A stretch of DNA of 64,000 nucleotides from Metallyticus violacea (lineage: Eukaryota; Arthropoda; Insecta; Mantodea; Metallyticidae): positions 112,745,369-112,809,368 of the forward strand of contig CM060843.1 in the NCBI GenBank assembly GCA_030762175.1. The letters are read 5' to 3'. A model generated the notes under the pieces. That model was not told where the DNA came from, ran no database searches, and worked only from the letters and a program-made list of their open reading frames with translations. A program made the position numbers and the translations under genes. Shown in pieces: positions 48,471-60,569 of the stretch (the first letter of the stretch is position 1; each line of letters starts with the position of its first letter).

Positions 48471-48750
48471 ACCGCCACGGGTGGTCGAGGTCGTTAAGGC
48501 ATGGACTCGTGAGCGGGAGGTCCGCGGTTCGAATCCCGCCAGGACCGTCCTCCGTGACTGAGGTTTTTTCCAGGTTTTCCTCAGTCCTCATAAATGGCAA
48601 ATGCCGGGGAGGTACCCTAAACTTAGGCCTGGAACGATTCCTTCCTTAAAAGTAAAAATCCTTTCCTAATATATCATTTCATCTCATATATCATCAGTGT
48701 CCATTGCCTGTGGTGCCACTGTAGCAAAAACGGGCGTTAAACGCAATTCA
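48471..48750 (+). mobile_element. tRNA-derived SINE, family 1
   Basis: The head is near the window consensus: GGTGGTCGAGGTCGTTAAGG, and the B-box region GCGGTTCGAATCCCGCC. The body is complete (TTTTCCTCAGTCCTCATAAA, AAATGCCGGGGAGGTACCC, TTAGGCCTGGAACG), ending in GGGCGTTAAACGCAATTC. Both polymerase III boxes look usable. A weak candidate target duplication of TATTTTTG-type sequence sits at both ends but is low-complexity. Confidence 0.93.
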
Positions 48751-51638
48751 TTCATTTCTTATTTTTTGTTTTTATAAAGAAATTACATTCTCTTTATCAA
48801 GTTGAGCAGTTCAAAGCATACACAGAGTCCTTTTAACGCAACCAATCTGTTGGATGTTGCTAATAAGGAACAGGGCATTTTACATTATAAGGCGTATACA
48901 GCATGATGTCTTTCACCCCGCGTGCCCCACGCAAGCACAGAGCGCATCTCCGCCTACTCATTTCGGTTCTTCCCACGGCAAGGAAGCATACCTTTGTGAC
49001 AGTTTACTGCCCTTCAAAATGCTAGCGCGCACGGTAGATGTGCGATAATGGAGTGCCTTAGGCTCACAGCTTAATAGTTTGAAGAGATATATTGCACGCG
49101 ATATGCCTTACTCGTAGCATAACCGTGAAAATATGTTAGCTTTTAAAACAAAAACTCGAGCAGCTGAGTGCTTTCCAATTATAGTGAAAAAAGTCTGAAA
49201 AAGTCGAACACAATCGGAACAAAGCTACAAAATAAGAAATATAGTACTGTGTGGCAGTGATTGGACAAATAAAGAAATAAAAGAAAGAAGCGTAACTTAG
49301 TATAAAAAGAAGTGAAGCTAATGAAAATCAGAAGAGCAGAAAGAAAAGCCGCACTAAGAAGAAATGAAAGGTAACTGATTAATCAATCGGGTATATTAAA
49401 TTAATATATTAATTTTAACGAAAATAAAGGATATCGTATGTAAATATAAGGAATCACTTCACAACAATCTCCATCCTCTAATAAAGTTCTGCTAGAAAGA
49501 AAATGTATTTTAAGCCTCTATCGAGGTATCGAAAGTGCATGCCAAACGAGCAACAGCATTAACAGGAAAACAAGTGAATATAATTGTATTCCTCCAACCT
49601 TTGAGCAAGGTTGAAGTATCGATATATCCTCTCCAACCCTAACAATCTAATTCAATCTAAGATTAAAGAATAAGCTGAAGGTAAGGCAGCGCTTGAACAT
49701 TCGGGTAAAGTGAAGATTAACAAGCAACAACTAGACCTTCGGCTATGCAGGGATAGTGTGCTTATCTGTGAGCACTGTACATAGTTAATTTGCTTACAGT
49801 GTCAGTAGGGCATGCAGTAGGAAGTGCGTGGAGTAGGTTTTGGTGATTCGGTTATAAAAATAGTAGATCGACATTGTTCTGCAGCCGCCGGAAGGGAGTT
49901 TATTGAGATAGAATTGTTCGTATGTGAACTGGGTGAGTTCTGTTGTATAACTTTACAAGATCTTTGCTTTATCTCATCTCTTCCTGTCATTGCTCGGATT
50001 GTCGCATTCTGAGTCATAAAAGCAGCCGATATATTCCCTCATACTGTGAATGCTTTATATTTGAAGGCCCCTCTCTAATAAATCACTCGAGATGATTTTT
50101 AATCAATTTCCGCTAAAACTGTATAACTTGGATGCTATAAAAACAATACATCAGCTGAATGTATGGAGGGGACAATATTGATTTCAATAGGAATGGGAAA
50201 TTACTTTTTTATTCGTTAACTGACGCTTGATTAAAGGATATTGCTATATCGGATGTGCCATGAATATAAAATAACGTTTTCTGTTTAACTTTCCGTTTTG
50301 TTTACTTCTTCTTGCTGCTTTTATTCCCCATGCAGCTAATTTTGAAGTATAATGGCGTATATGGGGATATTTTAGTGGATGAGTGGTAATAAATTTTAGA
50401 GGCTTTTCCCTAGGCTAAGAATGCTCCGTGATGTTGACGTCGTTTATATAAGTGAGATGTAGAGAAGTTATTGATGCCTCAAGCGGCGCTCACACCAAGT
50501 GGCTATTAAGAACGATTTTGTAGTTCTATTATAGGCGAAGATTCAAAATTTGTTCTTCTCTCCTTTTTCTATTTTTTTTTTCCTCAACACATTTGCTTCT
50601 CTCCTCTTTTTCTTCGTCAGTTTTTCTCTCTTCTTCACTTTCCTTCTGTTCTTCATCATTTTCTCCCCTCTATAAGCTGGTTACAATCTTTAGTTTCATT
50701 ATGTTCCACACGTTTACTATTTTTCACTTTCATTTCTGTTCTATAAAGTAATTCATTTGACTTAAATATATTTCAGCTTGGCTTTGACAATACTGTCATT
50801 ATAGTTCCCTGTTACTTTTTGCCTTTTAAAGACCAACAATTACAAATATTTGCCATGTTTCCTCTTATGCTCGCTAAAAATGCCCACCCCATTGGAAACC
50901 CCGCTTTCCTAATTTGTCAAAAGGCTTTCCTCTTCATTTATTTCTGATTTTATGCGTTCATTATGATTAATGTGCTAGTAGTATTTTCTTTCCATTCAAT
51001 TAGTTCCCGTTTCTTTCTCATCACTCCTTTTTCCATTACATTCGTCACCCCTCTTTGTGCGCTTTTTCACTGTTTACCTTCAGTCCTCTCTTTCCTCCAT
51101 TTTGGTCCATCTTTCACATTTTTTTTCTCAGCTCTCTTGCCTGGGTGTGTTAAGTGAAGAGATACTAATTTTAAGACACTGAAACTACTTTGTTTCTAAT
51201 TTTTCCAAGTTCTTTTCCGCTTTCTCCCCACTTCTTACTTTGCAAATCACTGTGATCATGTGGTTCTTGCTTCTTTCTTCCCCTTACATTTTTCTCTCTC
51301 TTGCACTAAAGTTGTTAAATCACTCTAACCTATAAATACATTTAATTTTATGTAAAATGTAGTTAATGCAATAAAAGTTTATCTATTAACCAGGTTCCTT
51401 AGAGAACACACATTATTCCTGTTCTAAATTCACAATCGACGTAAAATATATCCCGGAGCACTAGCTAAGGCTGCCGATATGTGCCCAGCAGAAAGAGAAA
51501 TGTAGAAAGAAGAAAGTTTTGCCTAATAACTTCTTTTCAGCTGTAAACTTCATAGTTTCGAGAACATCGAAGGATGCTTGATAAACTCAATATGCAGATT
51601 AACTAGAAGATAAAACATATTCATGCCTCATATATATA
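48751..51638. other. No gene seen; pyrimidine-rich strand domain
   Basis: 48.75-50.5 kb is mixed AT-rich DNA with unrecognised short frames, for example 49.80-50.02 kb on both strands. From about 50.53 to 51.31 kb the plus strand is markedly T/C-rich with many TTTCTC and CTTCTT strings. The 64-codon hydrophobic frame at 50963-51157 reflects this composition. Confidence 0.45.
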
Positions 51639-51800
51639 ACACTAAGAAAAAGTCACAGGAGGCCTTCACTTGTCTTCTTGCCATAAAAGAACTCGAGCAG
51701 TTCGAAATATAGCGATTAATCTGCGACTTTCATAGTTTTATCCTTTTCTGCTTTTCTGGTTATTATTAATTTAGTTACATTGTTAATAGTGTTACATTAT
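51639..51800 (+). repeat. Diverged single copy of the palindrome-arm repeat
   Basis: CTTCTTGCCATAAAAGAACT at 51674 and CAGTTCGAAATATAGC, further on TTAGTTACATTGTTAATAG, align with the right arm of the 17.4-kb palindrome. They also align with the sequence just outside its left arm. Divergence is substantial. This copy is not in inverted-repeat form, and the bases left of CTTCTTGCC (AAAAGTCACAGGAGGCCTTC) are absent from the palindrome. It abuts a DUF4817-type element on the right. Confidence 0.65.
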
Positions 51801-51821
51801 TTTTCATTTATATTCTATGCA

Positions 51822-52406
51822 CCAAGGATGCCAAAAATGTATAGACACTTTCATAGTAAATACCTATTTAATATATTTCAAAGTTGGACCGAAAAACAAC
51901 AGTAGGTAATATGTAGTATGGTGTTCTGTAAACAGATGTGACTCACATTACATTATGCTAACGTTGCTACAACAAAATGGGGCCAAGATTACCGTTTGAA
52001 CAGCGGAAAGCAATTTGGAAGTATCCAAGGTATTGGATAGGACGACGAGGTCCCATTGAGTTTCCACTGCGTTCTCCGGGGCTAACTCCGTTAGATTTCT
52101 ACTTATGGGGAACTCTTAAGGATGTTGTATATCGCAGAAAACCAGCTACACCGGCAGCACTTCGGGAAGAAATTGAAACGGCATCTACTGCAATCGCCGA
52201 GGACACTTTCGCAAACGTTGCTCGATCAGTAGTTCAACGTACTCAGAAGTGTATCGACGCCGATGGTAGGCATTTTGAGTAACTGTTGTAACTGTAAAAG
52301 TTTAAGATGATTAGTGCTCATCACTTTCTGTTTGTATGAATTCGGTTTTGGTATGTTAACACAGTTTTTCTTTGCTTGAAGTGTGTATACATTTTGGTAG
52401 TCTCTG
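51822..52406 (+). mobile_element. Internally deleted DUF4817-type Tc1/mariner element, copy 3
   Basis: The ends pair as inverted repeats: AAGGATGCCAAAAATGTATA at the left, and GTGTGTATACATTTTGGTAG at the right. One open frame (51977-52282) fuses the start, MGPRLPFEQRKAIWK, directly to the last catalytic region and C-terminus. These read RYWIGRRGPIEFPLRSPGL, TPLDFYLWGTLKDVVYRRK and AALREEIETASTAIAEDTF, then VVQRTQKCIDADG. The frame therefore reads through the deletion, giving a 101-codon mini-protein with only the third catalytic residue (TPLD). The helix-turn-helix and most of the catalytic core are missing. Its leader lacks the duplication seen in the other copies. Confidence 0.87.
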
Positions 52407-52679
52407 TATATATATACTATTCACGGAATAATAAAACTCATAAAAAGCACCCAGATTGCAATATAAAAAAGTTCACATTAAAAGTTCTCACCATAAAACT
52501 AAACACTAAAACCACATATTTCGATCTTGGCTCTTGGACACGTGCTGAGAATAAACTGTCAATAATCTGTAGAGGCGTTCGGTTTTCTCCGCTGCCGATC
52601 GCGAAAGGAGGCCTGACTTGTACCAGTGTGATCCTCTGTGTAACATTTGCTCATTCAAAGTTCCCTACAGACTTCCACT
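52407..52679. other. No gene seen
   Basis: A short (TA)n stretch, then mixed sequence. The 110-codon plus frame at 52376-52708 starts inside the transposon end and overlaps an opposite-strand mariner relic, so I treat it as chance. Confidence 0.4.
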
Positions 52680-52935
52680 CGCACCATATTATGTTCAGGA
52701 ATCAATGACGCTTCTTGTGTTCAACTGGTCATGCAGAATCGAAAGTAAACTGCCATGAGAAATAAGTAACATTCATCGGTCTTCACGAACAATGACGTCA
52801 GCTGTGTTATCATGGGTTCGTTTACTGCTGTTGCTGGAGCACCTGAACCGCCTTGCTTTGTTGTTGAAACACGGCTGTCCTTCAATTCCTTGAACCACCC
52901 AAGTCTTTGTTGACTTGCCCTCGTATGTTATAGGT
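52680..52935 (-). pseudogene. Mariner-type transposase relic (N-terminal linker)
   Basis: On the minus strand TRASQQRLGWFKELKDSRVS, then GAPATAVNEPMITQLTSLFV and KTDE lie in one frame. Mariner has WFKRFK.GR.S...GRPxTxVxE..I..V..LV..DRR here. A shift leads to LISHGSLLSILHDQLNTRSV, matching the second helix-turn-helix (ISxGSVxxILHDxLxMRKV). The GRP motif reads GAP. Nothing of the catalytic domain follows, so it is a short relic of a lineage different from the 32-kb copy. Confidence 0.6.
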
Positions 52936-54383
52936 GGAGGCAGTTAAAGAAGATATCTGGCAGAAGTTGGGAGTAGTACAGAAGCAGTGCAATTGTGGAG
53001 GCGAAACAAAACTGCATTAACACAGCTAATGAGTATTAGGAAACAAAACTGTGTTGTGTGCATGCATAACATAAAAGTTGTGAGATTAAAAATCTGAGGG
53101 GAAGTCCATCAACGCAGCCAGCAACTAACGCCACCTCGGTCTCGAGGGCGGGCATTCAGCTTCGGCCGCAAACCCAAAGTAACTCGCTGTAAGTGCTCCT
53201 TGACTGGTTGTATACTTTTTCAAGTTTAATGTAGAACATTTTGCCCTATTGCTATTTCAAATGAACATTAACATTCGAAACCAACGCTTACTAGGTCATT
53301 CAAGAAAAATGAACATCTCTAGTCTTACACGCATGCACTCAAAGATCTAAAATATTCCAGAAACAAATTTCATACAGTACCAATATCTTCTATTATTATC
53401 AAATTCCATAAATACTCCCGGGCTTCAAAATCATTATAATGCTGCAGGACATTTGTGACAAGAAATTAAATCTAGAAATAAGCTACAATTATATTTATTT
53501 ATTTGTTTATTTAAAATTCATACTTAAGTTGCTTAACAACGCAACAGTTAAATCTAAGTGCTCTAAAATGACATTAAACACTTAATATCTTTAAAAATGT
53601 TACAATATGAACAGAAAAAAACACTACCTATAACGCGTTTCATTGCGGTATTGTTCTACCTATGCAGTTAAGCTGACAAAAGTCCTCATTGAGAGCGTTA
53701 CATCGGAGGCCAGGAAAAGCTCTCAATAATGCTTCTACAGTCCCACGCTGTGTCCATTTCCATTGAATGTGAAGTATTCACATACTAAACAGCAGGTACT
53801 GATGCGAGCACGTTGGCGAGTTTTCCTTTCATTACCCCTGGAAGTCTGCATCCCTGCCGGCATGCCATTACTCTGTTTCCTTTATTATTCAACTTGTCTC
53901 CTCGTCCACCCGGATCCTCTCATTTGGTTGTAGATTTAAATGATATAAAATTTGCATATGTCGCGCGGGGAGCCTGAGGTATCCTGCAGCGACAGCTGGA
54001 GCTTTGACTTACAACTTACCAGAGTATGTGACATCACCTCGCTGTAAATGTTACAAGATACCCTATAACATACAGCGCTACATCAACAGTTTCCACCTAT
54101 TTTCAGCACGCTATACATTGTACTTTATGAAATTATGAACATTCTACAGGCATCTGATATTTGAACATTAATAACCGTTAAAGAAAAACACCTGAAATTA
54201 AACTAGGCACAGCTAAATTACTTGTACTACCGTGAATTAGGTCTTTTATCTGATTCTACCTCAGTTCATCTCGTCCTTGATCTACCCATTTCACATTTTC
54301 CCCTTGATTTATATTCTAGCGTTGGTCTTGAAAGTTTTCTGAAACCTTTTCTTTAAACTCCCATCTACTTATGTCCTTACATA
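52936..54383. other. No recognisable gene or repeat
   Basis: 52.94-53.25 kb and 53.65-54.05 kb are relatively GC-rich for this window, without open frames over 60 codons or repeats shared elsewhere. I cannot say what they are. Confidence 0.4.
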
Positions 54384-54385
54384 TA

Positions 54386-55075
54386 CAGAGGCTACCAAAA
54401 TGTATACACACTTCAAGCAAAGAAAAAACTGTGCTAACATAACAAAACCGAATTCACACAAACATAAAATGAGAACTAATCATAGATTTTCACAGTTACA
54501 ACAGTTACTCAAAATGCCCACTATTGGCGTCGATACACTTCTGAGTACGTTGAACTACTGATTGAGCAACTTTTGCGAAAGTGACCTCAGCGATTGTAGC
54601 ACATGGCGTTTCAATTTCTTCCCGAAGTGCTGCTAGTGTAGCTGCTTTTCTACGGTATACAACATCCTTAAAGAGTTCTTCATATTTTGAAGTCCAACGG
54701 AGTTAGATCCGGAGAAAGCGGTGGAAACTTCTTCGTCCTATTGCCTTAAACTTCAACAACATTCTCGGTTTTCCAATACCACTTCAAAATTGCTTTCCGC
54801 TGTTCAAACGATAAACATGACTCCATTTTATTGTAGCAACGCTAGCATAATGCAATATGAGTAACATCTGTTTACAGAACAGCATACGATAATCTTGGCT
54901 TCATTTGTTCATTGTTGATTTACCTGTCACGTAGCAACGCTGTCACAATGTATGTGAGTCACATCTGTTTACAGAACATCATACTACACATTGATGTTGT
55001 TTTTCGGTTCAACTTTGAAATACATTAAACAAATATCTACTCTGAAAGTGTGTATACATTTTTTGGCAACCTCGG
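54386..55075 (-). mobile_element. Internally deleted DUF4817-type Tc1/mariner element, copy 4
   Basis: It is flanked by TA (54384-54385 and 55076-55077). The inverted ends are CAGAGGCTACCAAAATGTAT and, reversed, CCGAGGTTGCCAAAAAATGT. On the minus strand FEQRKAILKWYWKTENVVEV runs into a stop. It then joins KKFPPLSPDLTPLDF, the last catalytic region, skipping the rest of the helix-turn-helix domain and the first two catalytic regions. The C-terminal part is frame-shifted. The leader carries the same kind of duplication as copies 1 and 2. The deletion endpoints differ from the other three copies. Confidence 0.86.
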
Positions 55076-55077
55076 TA

Positions 55078-57194
55078 TATCGTTGTACTAACCTAACAGA
55101 ACTCTTATCATTTTACCTTCAATATAACACAAGTATCAATCATTTTCCACAGGTTGCTAACATACTGAATTTCATAAGCAATTCCATGATTCTGCGTTGT
55201 TCTGGAAAGCAGACAACTAACACAAGTTTAAACAAAAATAAACGACTTGTTAAGTATTTCAGTTATCTAACTGATCAAGTAGATTTGATTACATTAATCA
55301 TGTATACCAAATGAAAGACATTCTTACATGACATGTAAATACATTTCATTCAGACTAAATAAACGTAAACAAATTGTCATACACAAAGCCGACACTTGAA
55401 TAGGCATAACAAAAAAATCACCAAAGAATCAGTGTATTTAAAGTAGGACAAAGTATGATTAAAGAGTTAATAGCAGCTCTTCTAAAGTTAAGAAACAATT
55501 CCTGAAGCAAAACAGCAAGAGAAATGAAAAGTGACATTAAATAATTACAGATCAATACAGATCAAATAACATAAAAGCGAGTGAGATATAAAGTTAATTA
55601 GTTGCAGAAATATTTGTAATCAAAGTGAAAGCTAAGTTTGATGAAATATACCTTGAAGAAGGTTACATAATGAAATTGCCCTGAAAGATGCTAAAGCCAG
55701 TGGTATTACAAAATATCTTTCCTCGATTTTCCTGAAATCAATCCAATTCTCAAAGACATCTGGAATAATAAGGTGAGGATGGTTTCTAATACTGAGAATT
55801 CAGGAAGTAAAATGTGGGATTTTGACTAAGCGAAGGGAAGACAGGTGCAAGTTAAATTGTGTTATATTCTTATATGACATTACCAGAAAATAAATATTGT
55901 TTTTGTGCAAGCGTTATTTTTGCAACGTTTCGTTAGAGAAACATTTTAATCCTATGTTGTTCTTTTTCTAGGGATATACACTTTCATTGATTTTCTCCAC
56001 ATTTATTAAACTGGAGTTATGTGGTTACGGAAACCATGGTTTCAATGTCACAATATAATATCTATTATTTTTTCTTTAGTAGTTCATCCTTATGCATTGA
56101 ATACTATAGTTTGTTTATCAGCATATAAATGTTAATAAATGCATTTCTTTATTTATTATTTCTTCGATTGTTTATCATTACATTATATAAATATTGAATA
56201 AATCTACAAAAGACTGCTATAGTATTTACTCTGGCTAACATTAAAACTCTTATTACTAATTTTTCCGTATTATTTTATAAAAATGTGATTTTAATATAAA
56301 AATTTAATAGCTTCTTTAAGATATTTTGGAATGCCATTTTCTCTTAAAACTGCAGCTAGGTTTTGCTTTATCTTTTTTTTAATCAACTTTGTCATGCCCT
56401 TTAACAAAATATGTAAAAACTGTGAGTTTCTTTATTACCTTTTCTTCGTTTATTTTAAATTCATTTAATGTGAACACAAGATGTATGATCTTGCTGATCC
56501 GAGTTCGTTTTCTACTTCTACTGAAAATGACTTTGCTATTGTTTAAACATAGCAGTTACATTTTTAGAATAAATTCGATATTCTGCATTTACAATGCTCA
56601 TCCCTATTTATTGCTGCAGCCTTTTTTTTAAATTTAGTACATTATTGCTGATGACTAGTTATGTGAGAAGTAGCCCACCTAAATATTTGATTGTAAGGGC
56701 AAGCCTAACTTTATCTATTTCTTTTCAAAGTAATCTCATCTGTACTCGATACCTGTAATCAATCGTAATTTAGTTATGCTTTCTTATAGATAGCACCAAC
56801 CTCCTTTGAAAAACAACTTAACGCCGGCCATCATTCTACAAGCATTTCCAGTACTAGTGGAAGACAAAAGTGTGATGTTCCAATTGAAAGTGACTTATTC
56901 AAGCGAAATGGCCGCAGTAATTTCAGAGAAGATAATACCTACATTTGGTAACGCTTAAGCCTCATCATATGCCCTGGGGAAAGTCTAGATTGCCATTTAG
57001 ATTTATATCGAACTTTTGTCACCGTTTGATGGTATTATGGACATTTCCATTGTCCAGCCTTACCCTCTTTTGCTCTTCTGTGAGATTGTGAGGGGCCGAA
57101 TGGCACAAGGCTTCCCTACACAAAGGTAACTGTGCAAGGTCTCAGAAACTGAGATTTCTCCTTCTTCTAGTAGGTCACTGCTCATTCTTCACTA
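55078..57194. other. AT-rich sequence, no gene seen
   Basis: A 55-codon run at about 56.80-56.96 kb (containing LTPAIILQAFPVLVEDKSVM) looks coding-like but is short and matches no known family. Other frames, including 107 codons at 54991-55314 that start in the transposon, are chance. Confidence 0.35.
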
Positions 57195-57472
57195 TTTTTT
57201 TAATGGTGTTTAACGCCCGTTTTTACTATTGAGGCACCACAGGCGGTGAAAACTGATGATACACGAAATGAAATGATGTATTGGGAAAGGATTATTTTAG
57301 GAAGGAAACGCACCAGGCCTAAGTTTAGGATACCTTTCCGGCATTTGCCATTTGTGGGGATCGAGGAAAACCTGGAAAAAATCTCAATAGAACGAGGGTC
57401 CTGGCGGGATTCGAATCCCACACCTCTCGCTCACCAGTCCTCTCCTTAATGACCTCGACCACCTGTGGCGGT
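57195..57472 (-). mobile_element. tRNA-derived SINE, family 1
   Basis: The minus-strand head reads GGTGGTCGAGGTCATTAAGG, and the B-box region GGGATTCGAATCCC is written as GTGTGGGATTCGAATCCCGC around 57.41 kb. The body has TTTTCCTCGATCCCCACAAA (the family usually has CAGTCCTCATAAAT) and TTAGGCCTGGTGCG. It ends in GGGCGTTAAACACCATT and an A-rich tail. Fairly complete but moderately diverged; no clear target duplication. Confidence 0.9.
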
Positions 57473-60400
57473 ATAATCGCGGGTATTTAGCTGTTTAGTG
57501 GATTTGTAAGCCAGACTTACATTTGTTAACTTGTGGGACACTTCGCTCTTAGGATGAATGCAGAAGTTTAATGAGAACAGAAAACACAACTACGAATGGG
57601 AGCAGATGCATTGGGCTAAATGTAATTTTTATTTGTATTATTACTGACGTTAAAGGTTTTTGAGTATTAGGAAAAATATTGCTTACTTATATCTCGTTTT
57701 ATTATCTGCGAATAAAAATTTAAACAATACATTTTATACTTCTAAACGATAGCTTATTTTCGCCTTGTTTTGTGTGATATTTAGGTATTTTCTCGACTTA
57801 TTTGTGTCAAGTTGGTGGCAATGATCAGCAATCATTTGACACGCGCCACTTGGCTGCAGGCACATGTTTAACCAGCACGTGTCACGCTGCATTGTTGAAG
57901 CACCATGCCGTGATGAAGTTGTTCACCAAATTGGGGATCGCTACAAGTGCTTACTAAAGGTGCTTATGGAGAATAAATAGACTAAGCAGTTTCGCTTACA
58001 GATGACATCGAAGTTGATCTTATGGTTCAAATGGTTCAAATGGTTATGGATCAAAATGGAATGCATGGAGTGGTGCAAATCAGTCCAAGCGAACTCATGG
58101 CAACATTTTTTTTTTTTTTGATTACCTGAGAATTCTCTTCTTTGACTTTAAAAAAAAAAAAAGAAAGGAATATCGCCGTGAATGCAGGAAAGTATGCTAC
58201 ATAACAACACTTCTGTCCACACTGCTCTGTTAATATAATAAAAAAATAGCTCACTTGCCTTACAACCCAAATCGGACACTCAGTGTTAAGTATCTCATAA
58301 TGATATAGTTACAGTTTGCCTCCTTGCGCTTTTGGAAAGAAATTAAGTTATTCATTCACAGATATAAAAGCGCATTGAAATAAATGAGAATTATTTTTAC
58401 AAATTTATGTACTTCAATTATTTCTGTCATCTCTTGAAGGTAACAGACCGGAAACTTTTCGAACATATCCCATCGAGTTTGATGTTTGTTGCGTTTCAAG
58501 GGGCGCTGTTTATGCTAACAACAATTAATACTACTATTGTTACTGTTAATGGTTATATAGAATGCGCTAAAAACAGCGGTTTACTAACTCCTAGTTCTAA
58601 CACTGTTGGTTACAAGTTCCTGATCGTAATAAAATGGTCATCTTTGCTTTCATTAAATCAAAATAAGAATCGTATAGCTTTGACTTTCCTTGCAGTCTTC
58701 CTATGTATGCCCTTTTCATCCTGTCTTTCAACGGTTATTTGACATTCCTATAGATAATTTGTCTTGGGACATACAATTTATTAAATTTAATAAATACACC
58801 CTTTTCACAATTTAACTAAATCGATTAACTAATTTAGCGCAGCGAAATATTTAATTCTATCTGTTCTAATACGTATATACTTCTGATTACTTTTCTGTTT
58901 TCATCTACTGTAATATCCAAAGAGTAATGCCCTATTGGACTTATGAAGTTTGAAAGTTTACTTTCAAACAAATCATAGGGCTGAATTCATGACTCTCTTA
59001 CTGTTGAAATTCCATTGCGACTGCTGCTAAATACTGTTCAAACAATGCTCAAAGTGATGCTACATAACCAATCTATCTTTAGAATGTAGAAAAAATATGA
59101 GCGAACCATTTATGAATAGAGAGAGGATGAAGTATTCAAGAACAGGAATAAATGTCGTTGTGAAGCTGGGGGTGTTAACTTAAAACTACAAATGCGTTAA
59201 TGAATGGCCAAGAGGATTAAACACGAAATATTTTACTTTAAACATACAATATAATTTATTCTGTCAAATATAGAGCACTAGTCCTGAAAATGGGCCGTCA
59301 ATGCGCCATATGCCAGGCGAATGTCAGCGAGCTCTTCGTGCATGAAACATGAGCCATATACCGCTTTCCAAACGACAACATACAATCCAAAAGTAAATAG
59401 TAATGCATACTTTAATTAAGTACAGTACGGTTCATAAAATGTAGTTCTCAAAACACTTCACCACAGCAACGAAGTGACATTGAGTGACTTGTGGTTAGAT
59501 TGAAGTGCAGTGTGCTTATGACTCACTATGAACACACGTCATATCGCAACATAGGTACTTAAAACATGGAACCTGTAGCTCCATGATGCTCCTTGATCCC
59601 ACTCAAAAATAATTAGTGTCAAGCCCCCTATCTACTCGTAAATTCTTTGTTGTTAAAGAGTTGTTATCCATTAATGATGTATTTGGAAAAATGTGCTGAA
59701 GTTCCCCCTTCCATCACCCACAACGTGCGTTTAACGAATCCGAAACAGTCATCCACATGACAGTATTTTATACCCTATCTTCTCTCGCTTAAAATCAACG
59801 TTCTTCATATATATTCATGAAAATTAAAACACTTCCACGTTCCTTTCTCTATTCGTCAGTATAAGATAACTCTGAAAGCCTGCAATAACCTATCGATTTC
59901 AATATTTCCCTATTGTAATTTCAAATGTTTAATTAATAAATGATCGGAAATAATTTATCGTAATTTTCCTATTATATGTTTATCGGCGCTATCCATTATG
60001 TGCATCCACTCCCAAATAATCTGCTTGCAGGAAGTTAATTTCAAAAATAATTCTGCAATAAACATAAGATAATCCTCTACATACAACAAGAACCGTACCA
60101 CTTATTTTCGATCAAGTAGAAGGAGGATTTAACAATAGCATAGTGAGTAAGGAAGTACCAACTGTAACTAAACTCCAAGCAATAGCTTACACATTTTTAC
60201 TATTTATTGAACTGTACGTTTGAAACATTTATTTACCGAATAGCTGTTTGATAAGACTAATAAATCAGTTGCCAAAGCGTTAGGTGATTTAATGCCCATA
60301 AAACATTATGGGGAGAAATGCATTGGGCATTCTTCCTAGTGCAAGTGAAGAAGAAGTGAATGCTATTTCTGATTTTCTGTAAAAAGATTGACCATTCGAT

Positions 60401-60569
60401 TTGTAAGACATTTTTTTACTTAGTGCATAATCTCTGGAAGAGGAAAATTGAATCTCTAATCATTCGGAATTTTTAGTGAACAGCAAAAAGGACAAAATTA
60501 CGGCGCTGCTCTTATCCACTTGGACCGCTGTGCGTTCCAAGGTATTATTATATGCGCCAAACCGTACTA
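57473..60569. other. No recognisable gene; small simple repeats
   Basis: At 58022-58045 ATGGTTCAA is repeated two to three times. At 58107-58161 a T run and an A run form a possible hairpin. The 111-codon plus frame at 58407-58742 is hydrophobic but unrecognised. The rest is AT-rich. Confidence 0.4.

Noticed and set aside
51977..52282. Host gene for a 101-residue protein
   Set aside because: It lies wholly inside a transposon with terminal inverted repeats and matches the family's N- and C-termini joined by a deletion.
54991..55314. 107-codon plus-strand frame
   Set aside because: It starts inside the end of a DUF4817-type element on the opposite strand and runs into AT-rich DNA.
58407..58742. 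111-codon plus frame as a membrane protein
   Set aside because: Hydrophobicity follows from T-rich codons; no homologue or splice signals recognised.
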